Positions 23,201 through 33,360 of a DNA stretch of 33,360 bases are shown here, in pieces. The notes beneath the pieces were generated by a model. It ran no database searches and was not told the DNA's origin. It worked only from the letters and a program-made list of their open reading frames with translations. The stretch is from Bacteroidales bacterium (GTDB lineage: Bacteria > Bacteroidota > Bacteroidia > Bacteroidales > F082). The stretch is taken from positions 1 to 33,360 of the forward strand of contig JAUYGX010000056.1 of NCBI GenBank assembly GCA_030690365.1, read 5' to 3'. Position numbers and translations under genes: made by a program. Each line of letters opens with the position of its first letter. Within the stretch, counting starts at the first letter, position 1.

Positions 23201-24740
23201 ATTGGTCGGTCCCGAGTTTATCAGCGTTAAGGAAGGTCAGGATTCGCTTTGGTTCTATGCAGGACAGGCCAGTTATAATCTGCGCAATTATACCATTGAT
23301 ATTGAAGATGTAAAGTTGATAAAAGTGGCTGATGCGGCCATTTTCCCGGGAGATGGAAAAGTCAGGGTACAACGCGATGCTCAGATAGAAACTTTGAACA
23401 ATGCGGTTATTATAGCAGATACCAAAAATAAATACCACAAACTTTACGATGCCGAGGTAAACATATTAGGGAGAAAACAATATAATGCCACTGCCTGGAT
23501 CGATTATACCGACAGGTTGAGGTCGAAGCAACCCGTTTACCTGAGTCAGGTAGGTGTAAACGATATGGGCGTGACTACTGGTTTGGGACAGACGCCGCCA
23601 CAGGAAGTATTCTTTTTGAGTCCTGAATATTTATATCAGGGTGACATTAAGCTGGTTGCCTCCGATCCCGATTTGTATTTTAACGGTGGTTATCGCTTAA
23701 ATCAGGAATGTGTCCTGAATTATGGCAGTTGGGTGTCGTTTGGCCAGAAACTGAACCCAAAAGACATTGTTTTTAATCTGGCTGACACTACCTACGATCA
23801 GGATGGGAGAAAAATTTATTTTGGATTGGCTTATTCCAATGAATTCAGGAAGTTTTATTCGCTCGCCTTTCAGCCCTTAAGAAGTGAACACGACTGGTTG
23901 TTAAAGGATGCCAAAGGACAACTCGTTTTCGACACGATTTACAACAATTTTGTGGTAGGTAACCGTTCGAAGTCAACAAACGGTAAAACGCTGGCCGAAA
24001 ACGTGGTGCTTGAAACGGAAAAATGTACCATGCATGGAAATGGCAATCTGAACCTGGGTTTGGGTTTTAATATGCTACAATCAACTATTACCGGATCGTT
24101 TGAGCATCTTATCGTACCCGATTCAACACGGATGGAGGTTGTGCTTGCTTTGAATTTCTTTTTTGATGAGAAACTGCTCGGAGATATTACAGATAGCATC
24201 AGGTTGTCGTACAATCCGGGGATAACGGATGCGAAAGGCATTTTCCCGTTATTCCTTAAAAAGAACCTGCCTAATGATGTCAACCCGGCGGAGTTAATCG
24301 AGGAGCTGTCGCTTTACGGACAGATCAAAAAATTACCTGACCTGCTCAAACAAACCATGATTTTCTCTGATTTAAATCTCGTGTGGGATAGCGATACCCG
24401 TTCCTGGTATTCTAAAGGAAAAATCGGTTTGGGATATTTGGGGGGGCAAACCATTAATAAATACATGGATGGTTATATTCAGATCGAACCAGGTACAACG
24501 GCGAGTGCCCTTACCATCTACCTGCAACCCACACCCGAAACCTGGTATTACTTTACCTATAAAAACGGAATCATGCAGGTGATGAGTTCGGATGCTTCCT
24601 TCAATGAAAAACTCGAGTTAGCCAAACCCGAAAAACGTATCCTAAATGCAAATAGCGAAACCGACTATTACGAATATGTTATTTCTACCAAACGCAGCGT
24701 GGTTGAGTTTCTTCGTGAAATGGAAAAACGTTTAAAGTAA
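20247..24740 (+). CDS. Very large exported protein of unknown function (1497 aa)
   Basis: The N-terminus is a Sec signal peptide (hydrophobic 7-20, likely cleavage after SAQA near residue 24). Residues ~30-180 look helical (QILKATPSKTNEKKADELL...). The rest, ~180-1480, is beta-rich, with many aromatic/Asp-Ser strands and no transmembrane helix after the signal, few cysteines, and no metal or protease motif. Several stretches (MNYKGGVKVEGANLYG, KGKLALNPDYMLGDGAFYFD followed by LSADSADFYLKN) resemble the OstA/LptA-style strand-turn pattern, so a long periplasmic beta-solenoid or barrel-associated scaffold is one guess. A long helix ends the protein (VVEFLREMEKRLK). No known family was recognised with confidence. 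It probably reads through from tpiA-prmA. Confidence 0.8.
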   Translation: MRLNNSVFLILVLCFELIINSAQAQVPDTLSTNSEVFFQQLSQILKATPSKTNEKKADELLSRFYQRWTIGRFNKQEKDEVRHVVETMRQKKMRAFPYLYDYVFTLTLLSESNQVPKSILAWHAFVDTLLMDKSTAGFSEFLSFTTNLLESSQLHQNRSFKWFVRQTRYKFVLDTVFFIQFEKVNLVCASRNDSALVLHSSGIFDYKHKRWTGDTGTVLWSRFGQQTGEDIFVDFDSYTLDLNEPVFQVDSAVLHYKRFFTAPIPGVFRDKVLSSPPGERSVFPEFTAYEGNIELPDIYPRMNYKGGVKVEGANLYGIAANEKLAEVTFTRNDTLFARLSSDKFRILSENAISAQASIVFYIENDSIYHPGLRVKYTNEDQQLVLYNEKDGASSIPFFDSYHQLDIYVQALFWKLNEDSIIFKRIRTINNKNLAYFVSSNYFSDRDFYQLQGIDDLHPLYVIQNFLSTYKVAEIHLDVLAEYMQLASEQVSAMLIGLSNRGFLVYNTETKIAVVKNRLNYFLNAKAGITDYDVIRLVSNVTTHPNASFSIKDLGLSVYGVPEVSISDSQEVYIYPYDKSIRFFKNRNFNFNGHVHMGLLDFYTRNSTFLYDSFMLKMNYVDSLAFMVKPLDSITRPDSLIHVHSVITDLNGSIYIDEPNNKSGLKNFPQFPTFVSNDESYVFYNQKHIQDSTLYADRFYYRVDPFVFDSIKTFSTDGLAFEGTLVSSGIFSEITQPLVVMPDYSLGFKHVTPDAGYPIYDSKGTFTQNISLSNEGFVGQGSLKYLSSKSTSDRYIFYPDSLVAIGQSFNVEESPVVFDFPSVQGDTVDIRWMVDTNVMHVDNLNKPFIMYSNSWLKGKLALNPDYMLGDGAFYFDQSELVSNTINFNYNRLSADSADFYLKNREYDTLVFYANQYHAQINFDQQTGWFNHIYDHSFVEFPFNKYISTLDEVEWDMKADMLSLKSNLSKDYKGLDTLNYLQVIDYKLVGPEFISVKEGQDSLWFYAGQASYNLRNYTIDIEDVKLIKVADAAIFPGDGKVRVQRDAQIETLNNAVIIADTKNKYHKLYDAEVNILGRKQYNATAWIDYTDRLRSKQPVYLSQVGVNDMGVTTGLGQTPPQEVFFLSPEYLYQGDIKLVASDPDLYFNGGYRLNQECVLNYGSWVSFGQKLNPKDIVFNLADTTYDQDGRKIYFGLAYSNEFRKFYSLAFQPLRSEHDWLLKDAKGQLVFDTIYNNFVVGNRSKSTNGKTLAENVVLETEKCTMHGNGNLNLGLGFNMLQSTITGSFEHLIVPDSTRMEVVLALNFFFDEKLLGDITDSIRLSYNPGITDAKGIFPLFLKKNLPNDVNPAELIEELSLYGQIKKLPDLLKQTMIFSDLNLVWDSDTRSWYSKGKIGLGYLGGQTINKYMDGYIQIEPGTTASALTIYLQPTPETWYYFTYKNGIMQVMSSDASFNEKLELAKPEKRILNANSETDYYEYVISTKRSVVEFLREMEKRLK

Positions 24741-24778
24741 TAATTGATTTTCAGTAGAGTAATTGATTTTTGGTTGAG

Positions 24779-24809
24779 TTTGAATGGGATGTTATTTTTT
24801 GTATTTTTG
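24779..24809 (+). promoter_or_regulatory. Consensus Bacteroidetes promoter upstream of dnaN
   Basis: TTTG (24779-24782), exactly 19 bp, then TATTTTTG (24802-24809): a full match to the TTTG-N19-TAnnTTTG housekeeping promoter. The predicted start, about 7 bp downstream, leaves a ~110-nt leader before dnaN. Confidence 0.75.
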
Positions 24810-24925
24810 TTGTCTGCCAACATCATCAAAAAAGATTTTATCAGGCGGACCTGCTGAGTTCAGGATATTTTTTTATTTTTACTCACTTTGAAATCAATTA
24901 AAGAGAACAGTAAAATCTATTCACA

Positions 24926-26047
24926 ATGAAGTTTATTATATCAAGTACAACATTATTGAAGGGTCTTCAAAAGATAAGCGGAGTGCTTACCACCAACAAT
25001 ACACTTCCTATTTTGGAAGATTTTTTGTTTGAACTGGAGCAGGACCATCTTCGCATTACAGCTTCCGACCTGGAAACAACCATTAGCGTGGTTGTTAAGC
25101 CGGATATGTCAGAAAGCACTGGCGTAGTGGCCATTCCTGCTAAAATGCTGCTCGAAATCATGAAGACATTTTCGGAACTCCCGGTCACCATTTCGGTTGA
25201 AGGAACCAATATCGAAATTTTTGCCGGAGAAGGTAAATACAAGCTGATTGGTCACGAAAGCGATGAATTCCCTCAATTGCCCGTACTCGATAACACTCAA
25301 ATACTCAATTTGAATGCTTCGTTGCTGGTAAACGCTTTTAACAAAACCCTGTTTGCCACCGGAAACGATGAATTGCGTCCGGTAATGTCAGGTGTTTTTT
25401 GTGAGGTGAATACAGAAAGCCTGACTTTTGTGGCGACCGATGCACATAAGCTGGTTCGTTATCGCCGTCATGATGTAAAAGCCGACAGGCATACTTCTAT
25501 CATTTTACCAAAAAAACCTCTCAATCACCTCAAGAACATTATGCCTGATGATGAAGGTGTTGAAGTGATTTTAGAATACAACGAAACCAATGCCGTTATC
25601 AAATTCAATGATATTTCGCTGGTTTGCAGATTGATAGAAGGCAAGTATCCGAATTACGAAGCTGTAATCCCTGCCCAAAATCCCTATAAGTTAACCATCG
25701 ACCGCAAAAACCTGTTGAATGCCATTCGGCGCGTTTCCATTTTTGGAAGCAAATCAACCCATCAAATCAGGTTTAAACTTTCGGGCAAAGAATTGGTGCT
25801 GACGGCCGAAGATATTGATTTTGCCAGCGAAGCCAAGGAACGGTTAACCTGTAGTTACGAAGGCGATGATATGGAAATTGGTTTCAACTCCAAGTTTATG
25901 CTTGATATGTTGATGACTCTTGACCCTGAGACGATTATCATCGAAATGTCGGCCCCAAACAGGGCAGGCATCCTGTTAAGCGATCGCGAAGAAACCGATC
26001 CCGAAGAAATACTGATGCTAATCATGCCGGTGATGATTACGCAATAA
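24926..26047 (+). CDS. dnaN: DNA polymerase III beta subunit (sliding clamp)
   Basis: DnaN is the ring clamp that tethers the replicative polymerase to DNA. Its 373 residues show the three-fold repeated clamp fold, beginning MKFIISSTTLLKGLQKISGV with NTLPILEDFLFELE and LRITASDLETTI. It has a middle repeat with ELRPVMSGVFCEV and VATDAHKLVRYR, and ends ILMLIMPVMITQ, the usual clamp terminus. It is a single-gene unit between a consensus promoter and a terminator; dnaA, recF and gyrB are not adjacent. Confidence 0.97.
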   Translation: MKFIISSTTLLKGLQKISGVLTTNNTLPILEDFLFELEQDHLRITASDLETTISVVVKPDMSESTGVVAIPAKMLLEIMKTFSELPVTISVEGTNIEIFAGEGKYKLIGHESDEFPQLPVLDNTQILNLNASLLVNAFNKTLFATGNDELRPVMSGVFCEVNTESLTFVATDAHKLVRYRRHDVKADRHTSIILPKKPLNHLKNIMPDDEGVEVILEYNETNAVIKFNDISLVCRLIEGKYPNYEAVIPAQNPYKLTIDRKNLLNAIRRVSIFGSKSTHQIRFKLSGKELVLTAEDIDFASEAKERLTCSYEGDDMEIGFNSKFMLDMLMTLDPETIIIEMSAPNRAGILLSDREETDPEEILMLIMPVMITQ

Positions 26048-26074
26048 CCTATTTTCATTTTTGTAATGCGAAAT

Positions 26075-26108
26075 AAGCGGTACCATTTGGAATGGTCGCC
26101 GCTTTTTT
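26075..26108 (+). terminator. Terminator after dnaN
   Basis: AAGCGG and ACCATT pair with AATGGT and CCGCTT across a short loop with a small bulge, followed by TTTTTT. The ATG at 26092 falls inside this hairpin, which argues against using it as the start of the next gene. Confidence 0.8.
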
Positions 26109-26130
26109 CATAAAAACCAAGGACAATCTC

Positions 26131-27300
26131 ATGTCACAATATAATTTTGATACACTGGTTCACCGTGAAAATACAGAATCAGTTAAATACGATTTACGAA
26201 ACCGCTTCTTCGGTCAGGATGATGTCCTACCCATGTGGGTAGCCGATATGGATTTTGAAACCCCCGATTTTATCCGGGAGGCTTTGCTAAAAAGAGCCGG
26301 GCATCCCATCTATGGGTACACATTCCGATCGCCATCGTATGCTGACTCCATTCGCGGGTGGGTCGCACGGCGACATCAGTGGACGATACAGAACGACTGG
26401 ATTGTTTTTAGCCCGGGTGTAGTGCCGGCATTCAACTTCGCGGTGTTGTCGCTCACCAAACCCGGGGATGGTGTTTTGATTCAGCCACCGGTATATTTCC
26501 CGTTTTTCAGTGCCGTAAACGACCACAACCGCAAACTGCTGCAAAACCAACTGGTTTACAAAGAGGGAATTTATACAATCGATTTTGATGATTTTGAAAA
26601 GAAAGCCAAAGAAGTTTCTTTGTTTTTACTGTCGAATCCACATAACCCCATGGGACGGGTGTGGACCCGGGATGAACTCACAAAAATGGCCGAGATATGC
26701 CAGAAGCATGGGGTACTCATTTTATCGGATGAAATCCACAACGACCTGATCTTGCCCGGAAATAAGCATACAGTCCTGGCTGGAATCGATCCTGCTTTTG
26801 CCGATATTACCCTTACCTGCATCGCACCAAGCAAAACCTTTAATATGGCAGGATTATCCACTTCTTCGGTGGTTATTTCCAATGAGGAATTGCGCAAAAA
26901 ATATGCAGGTTTCATTGATGCACTGCACCTTTCAGGCGGAAATTTATTTGGTGCTGTGGCTTCTGAGGCCGGATACCGCCATGGCGATCGTTGGGTGGAC
27001 GAGTTGATGCAGTATGTAAAACAAAATATTGATTCTTTGAGAAGCCATATGGAACAGCATACCGATATTAAGGTTGTTGAATCTCAGGCTACATACATGG
27101 TTTGGCTTGATTTTAGTGCCACGGGTCTGGATGATGAAACCATTCAACACAAGCTGATCCATGAATCAAAACTCGGGCTAAGCCACGGATCAATGTTCGA
27201 TCCCGGAGGGGAAGGGTTTCAAAGAATAAACCTTGCTGCCCCGCGAAAACTGATAAATGAAGCTGCCGAAAGACTTTCTCTCACTTTCAGGGCACGGTAA
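26131..27300 (+). CDS. PatB/MalY-family C-S lyase (cystathionine beta-lyase-like aminotransferase)
   Basis: A PLP-dependent fold-type I enzyme of the MalY/PatB branch, which cleaves C-S bonds of cystathionine or related amino acids, giving thiols, pyruvate and ammonia. Its 389 residues from the ATG at 26131 contain the MalY-type opening LPMWVADMDFETP (~33-45), SNPHNPMGRVW (168-178), SDEIHNDL (199-206) and the PLP lysine K235 in APSKTFNMAGL. The frame is open to an ATG at 26092, but that lies in the dnaN terminator. Substrate preference (methionine pathway or sulfide release) is not readable from sequence. Confidence 0.92.
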   Translation: MSQYNFDTLVHRENTESVKYDLRNRFFGQDDVLPMWVADMDFETPDFIREALLKRAGHPIYGYTFRSPSYADSIRGWVARRHQWTIQNDWIVFSPGVVPAFNFAVLSLTKPGDGVLIQPPVYFPFFSAVNDHNRKLLQNQLVYKEGIYTIDFDDFEKKAKEVSLFLLSNPHNPMGRVWTRDELTKMAEICQKHGVLILSDEIHNDLILPGNKHTVLAGIDPAFADITLTCIAPSKTFNMAGLSTSSVVISNEELRKKYAGFIDALHLSGGNLFGAVASEAGYRHGDRWVDELMQYVKQNIDSLRSHMEQHTDIKVVESQATYMVWLDFSATGLDDETIQHKLIHESKLGLSHGSMFDPGGEGFQRINLAAPRKLINEAAERLSLTFRAR

Positions 27301-27343
27301 CTAATTGTAAGTTTTTTCGTAAAACAATTGAAATTTCCAATCT

Positions 27344-28051
27344 ATGAAACGGTTTTATTTTAAATATATCCTCCTTTTTTGTTTTATTCTTTTACTCGGA
27401 AAGGCTCAGGCTCAATATTATTACCTCGACAGAGGTCTTGCCGAGGTGCATCTTGGTGTTGCAGTTCCGTTTTTTGATTTTGGTAGTTACCGTGATCTTG
27501 AAGTTGCTCATTATGCAAATTTGGGAATCAATGCGGGAGCGGGAATCTCCTATTTTTATTCGCGATTTGTGGCTGTAGAATTTGATGTGAATTTTAATTC
27601 GAATAATGTCAATACCAGTAAGTTGGCCGATGCTTACAGGCGTTCTGACTCTATTAACAATATTTCGGCTACGGTAAACTCAGGTTCCTTTACGGGATTC
27701 TCTGGAGTTGGTGGTTTGCGGTTCGACTTGCCTGTGAACGACCAATTTTCATTTGTCTTTAAAATGATGGCCGGTTTGAGTGGTATTCATAAACCTGCAG
27801 CAACCATCAATTTATTAACGATTTCCGGACCAGAGAGAATTGTAGAAACCACTGATACACAAATAATGTTTGCTTTCTATTCGGTTGCAGGGGGTCGGGT
27901 TAAGATTACTGACAACCTGGATGTAAATCTGATGATTTCCTATATTGGATCCAAAGTAAATTTTGATTATACCAGGAACAAAGTACCGGTTCATGTGACC
28001 GATCATCTGGGTGTAATCATGGTCAATGCCGGAGTTGGATATTCATTTTAG
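27344..28051 (+). CDS. Outer-membrane beta-barrel protein
   Basis: A 235-residue protein with a clear Sec signal (MKRFYFKYILLFCFILLLGKAQAQ, cleavage near residue 24). The mature part alternates hydrophobic and polar residues in strands of ~10 residues (AEVHLGVAVPFFDFG, NLGINAGAGISYFYSRF, VAVEFDVNFNSNN, FSFVFKMMAGLSG, VNLMISYIGSKVNF) and ends in the aromatic terminus GVGYSF, the BAM recognition signal of outer-membrane barrels. Probably an 8-strand barrel of the porin/OmpA-like beta-barrel superfamily. No ligand or partner is indicated by neighbours. Confidence 0.86.
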   Translation: MKRFYFKYILLFCFILLLGKAQAQYYYLDRGLAEVHLGVAVPFFDFGSYRDLEVAHYANLGINAGAGISYFYSRFVAVEFDVNFNSNNVNTSKLADAYRRSDSINNISATVNSGSFTGFSGVGGLRFDLPVNDQFSFVFKMMAGLSGIHKPAATINLLTISGPERIVETTDTQIMFAFYSVAGGRVKITDNLDVNLMISYIGSKVNFDYTRNKVPVHVTDHLGVIMVNAGVGYSF

Positions 28052-28081
28052 TCAGACCCAAAGTATTAATTTTCAATTGGC

Positions 28082-28113
28082 TTGTTTGAACAATACAATA
28101 ATGTTTATTTTTG
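28082..28113 (+). promoter_or_regulatory. Candidate promoter for SRPBCC/GyrI gene
   Basis: TATTTTTG at 28106-28113 fits TAnnTTTG; upstream TTG at 28082 (21-bp gap) or TTTG at 28085 (17-bp gap) could be the -33 box. The ATG at 28136 is 22 bp downstream. Confidence 0.5.
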
Positions 28114-28135
28114 AATATCACTAAAACAATTTAAT

Positions 28136-29128
28136 ATGAAAGCATTAAAAATTATTGGGGTCATTATTCTCATCCTGATTGCCATTTTCCTTATCGTACC
28201 ATTGTTTTTGGCCAATCAAGTGACCATTTCGGAAAGTACCGTTATCAATGCAAAACCTGTAACAGTATTTAATCAGGTAATCACCACATCGAACTGGAGT
28301 AATTGGTCGCCTTTTCACAAGGCTGATACGGCCATGATTGCCGAATATACAGGGCCAACAAAAGGCATTGGTTCAACCATGACCTGGCAAAGTAAAACAA
28401 TGGGTGATGGTTCACTGGTAGTGGCCGAAAGTAAACCTTATTCCTATATCAAAAACAACATTACTTTTACCCCTGATGAAGGTGGTGCTATCGGTGAATG
28501 GACTTTTCAACCGCAGGAAGATGGATTATTGGTTACCTGGAAAACCACTATTATTGGATTGGATTATCCCATGGGAAGATATATGGGTATAATGGCCAAA
28601 ACCATGATGAAACCATTTATGATCAGTGGATTAATGGATTTGAAAGCTGTATGCGAAGCACTCCCTGTTCCGGCTGATATTTCTATTATTGAGATTGAAA
28701 ATGTACCTTCACTTTCCATCATGGATTCTACAACTGTGGAAGGCATTGGCGATATGTTTGAGAAAGATTATCAGCTTATTATGGATTATATGAAGGCTAA
28801 GAAAATCGAAATGGCCGGTGTTCCATATGCCGTTTATTACAATTGGGATCCCAGTGGGATCATTCGGATTCGTGCTGCCATTCCTGTATCGGGTGTTGTT
28901 AAAGGCAAGGGGAATATTGAGTTTTTCGATTTACCTGCAACCAAGGCGGTATTTGCAAAGCATTTTGGCGGTTACGATACAAGTGCCACTCATGACGATA
29001 TCATGAATTATATGAGCGATTTTGGTATAGAATGCGATGACTATGTTTGGGAAGTATATGTAACCGATCCGGAAACCGAACCCGATGAATCGAAGTGGGA
29101 AACCGACATTTATTACCCTGTAAAGTAG
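28136..29128 (+). CDS. Membrane-anchored SRPBCC + GyrI-like small-molecule-binding protein
   Basis: A 330-residue protein with an N-terminal hydrophobic anchor (~5-26). An SRPBCC (START-like ligand-binding) domain spans ~32-178 (VTVFNQVITTSNWSNWSPF, EWTFQPQEDGLLVTWK). A GyrI-like/AraC effector-binding domain spans ~190-330 (GIGDMFEKDYQLIMDYMK, GVPYAVYYNWD, FFDLPATKAVFAKHFGGYD, VWEVYVTDP). No DNA-binding domain is present. Both halves are folds that bind hydrophobic small molecules, so a membrane-tethered binder or sensor is likely. It is followed after 8 bp by a single-span microprotein that may be its partner. Confidence 0.87.
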   Translation: MKALKIIGVIILILIAIFLIVPLFLANQVTISESTVINAKPVTVFNQVITTSNWSNWSPFHKADTAMIAEYTGPTKGIGSTMTWQSKTMGDGSLVVAESKPYSYIKNNITFTPDEGGAIGEWTFQPQEDGLLVTWKTTIIGLDYPMGRYMGIMAKTMMKPFMISGLMDLKAVCEALPVPADISIIEIENVPSLSIMDSTTVEGIGDMFEKDYQLIMDYMKAKKIEMAGVPYAVYYNWDPSGIIRIRAAIPVSGVVKGKGNIEFFDLPATKAVFAKHFGGYDTSATHDDIMNYMSDFGIECDDYVWEVYVTDPETEPDESKWETDIYYPVK

Positions 29129-29136
29129 CTTCTTAG

Positions 29137-29247
29137 ATGCTTAAAGATAATTGGTTGTCGATACTGATCATGGGTGTGGTAATGTTGCACCTTATTGTTG
29201 GCTTTACTTGGTTGATGATTAGAATGCAGCACAAAACCCGGAAATAG
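29137..29247 (+). CDS. 36-residue single-span membrane microprotein
   Basis: An ATG 8 bp after the SRPBCC/GyrI stop opens 36 codons: MLKDNWLSILIMGVVMLHLI-VGFTWLMIRM, then QHKTRK. One transmembrane segment spans about residues 6-29, with a short polar N-terminus and a strongly basic tail, giving an N-out/C-in prediction. It does not overlap any other gene, and codon use looks ordinary. It is read as a real small gene because of tight spacing and a clean membrane-protein profile; no family was recognised. Confidence 0.6.
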   Translation: MLKDNWLSILIMGVVMLHLIVGFTWLMIRMQHKTRK

Positions 29248-29272
29248 CTCCGCTTGTTTGTAGTTTATTTAT

Positions 29273-32864
<3,592 letters not shown>

Positions 32865-32882
32865 TGAATCGATTTGATTAGG

Positions 32883-33360
32883 TTACCATTCAACATGTTG
32901 GCGCGAAACAGGCATGGTCATGCACCTGGCACCGCCGCCGCCCCTCGAAAGTTCATTGCCTTCGATGGTGATTACCAACTTTTTGTAATCTCCGATGTTA
33001 ACTTTGTTATTTACAATCTCCCTGGCCTTCACCACTTCAAACCCATGCTTATTCAGGTTTGCGATGGTGTTAGTATTTCTTGCATAACCGATTACCTTGC
33101 CGGGTTCCAGTGTAAAAAAGTTGGCTCCGCTTTGCCATTGTTCACGTTCCATAATGAATTGATCCAAGTTTCCTCCACATAAAATCGGCTCCAGATCCAT
33201 CCCCAGCGAACGTAAAGCTACCAGGATATTTTTTTCTTCCCTGATATTTACCACCTTGTCGTCATCGACTGTGATGTGGATAGTAAGATATCGTGATGCA
33301 TTGATAATCAGTGGCTCAAAAATCATGCATTTGTCCTGATCCAGAAAGGTGAAAACCATA
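32883..33360 (-). CDS. arcA: Arginine deiminase, C-terminal part only (5' end outside window)
   Basis: The visible 158 residues are the C-terminal portion of an arginine deiminase (arginine to citrulline plus ammonia). Features are GGNLDQFIMEREQWQSGANF (62-81), GKVIGYARNTNT (87-98) and the catalytic-cysteine section RGGGGARCMTMP (139-150, C146 of the visible part). The first visible Met reads MVFTFLDQD, which corresponds to the middle of the conserved HxDMVFT motif, so it is internal and not the start. Intact family members have about 400-420 residues, so ~250 residues are missing beyond the right edge. Energy (ATP via carbamoyl phosphate) or acid tolerance are the usual roles; other arc genes are not seen. 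Confidence 0.85.
   Translation of the reverse strand, partial: MVFTFLDQDKCMIFEPLIINASRYLTIHITVDDDKVVNIREEKNILVALRSLGMDLEPILCGGNLDQFIMEREQWQSGANFFTLEPGKVIGYARNTNTIANLNKHGFEVVKAREIVNNKVNIGDYKKLVITIEGNELSRGGGGARCMTMPVSRQHVEW

Noticed and set aside
26092-26130. ATG at 26092 as the start of the PatB/MalY gene
   Set aside because: It falls inside the dnaN terminator hairpin; the ATG at 26131 gives the usual family N-terminus.

Overview
The window looks like a chromosomal segment from an anaerobic or facultative Bacteroidetes bacterium, probably in or near the Bacteroidales/Marinilabiliales. Reasons: many genes are preceded by the Bacteroidetes -7 element TAnnTTTG (one, upstream of dnaN, with a TTTG box exactly 19 bp away); purine-rich leaders replace clear Shine-Dalgarno sites; and the gene content is typical of the phylum (DUF4097 and GIN-type DUF2807 proteins, PKD lipoproteins, outer-membrane barrels, an ECF sigma factor with a GTAAC/CGTC-type promoter). 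No tRNA, rRNA, CRISPR, transposase or phage gene was seen.

Region 1 (1-8133) is the most distinctive part. A leftward hypF (carbamoyl transfer for NiFe-hydrogenase assembly, cut by the window edge) diverges from a six-gene rightward operon: hoxF, hoxU, hoxY, hoxH, a hydrogenase maturation protease, and a dihydroorotate-dehydrogenase-like flavoprotein. This is a cytosolic NAD(H)-linked NiFe hydrogenase of the soluble-hydrogenase (group 3d) type. The 145-bp divergent spacer carries two near-identical palindromes, TTGTTAATCAATTAACAA and CTGTTAATTAATTAACAA, which match the Rex (NADH/NAD+ sensor) operator TTGTTAA-N4-TTAACAA and flank a TATATTTG promoter element. The hydrogenase is therefore probably switched by the redox state of the NAD pool it acts on. 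A strong 18-bp hairpin ends the operon.

Region 2 (8167-14976) holds truA, a convergent nitronate-monooxygenase-like flavoprotein gene, a small lipoprotein gene with its own terminator, and a four-gene envelope module: ECF sigma factor, putative membrane anti-sigma factor, and two exported proteins built from beta-helix-like repeats. A 17-bp bidirectional terminator separates this from a leftward soluble acyl-ACP desaturase gene.

Region 3 (15003-17116) is a repeat-bearing spacer with intergenic repeats of the kind TGTCATTTCGACCG...GAGAAATCTCC, then a leftward MFS transporter and a 321-bp spacer with little in it.

Region 4 (17117-29247) contains a PKD/SUMF1 lipoprotein, the run tpiA-prmA-1497-residue exported protein of unknown function, dnaN, a PatB/MalY-type C-S lyase, an outer-membrane barrel, and an SRPBCC/GyrI-like membrane-anchored protein followed 8 bp later by a 36-codon single-span membrane microprotein. 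Region 5 (29273-33360) is leftward: ligA, a GT-C type membrane glycosyltransferase, and the C-terminal part of an arginine deiminase.

The best candidate for something little described is the hydrogenase locus: its twin Rex-type operators, shared control region with hypF, and a translationally coupled DHOD-like flavoprotein that has lost the family's catalytic cysteine. All assignments rest on motif reading by eye; no database search was run.
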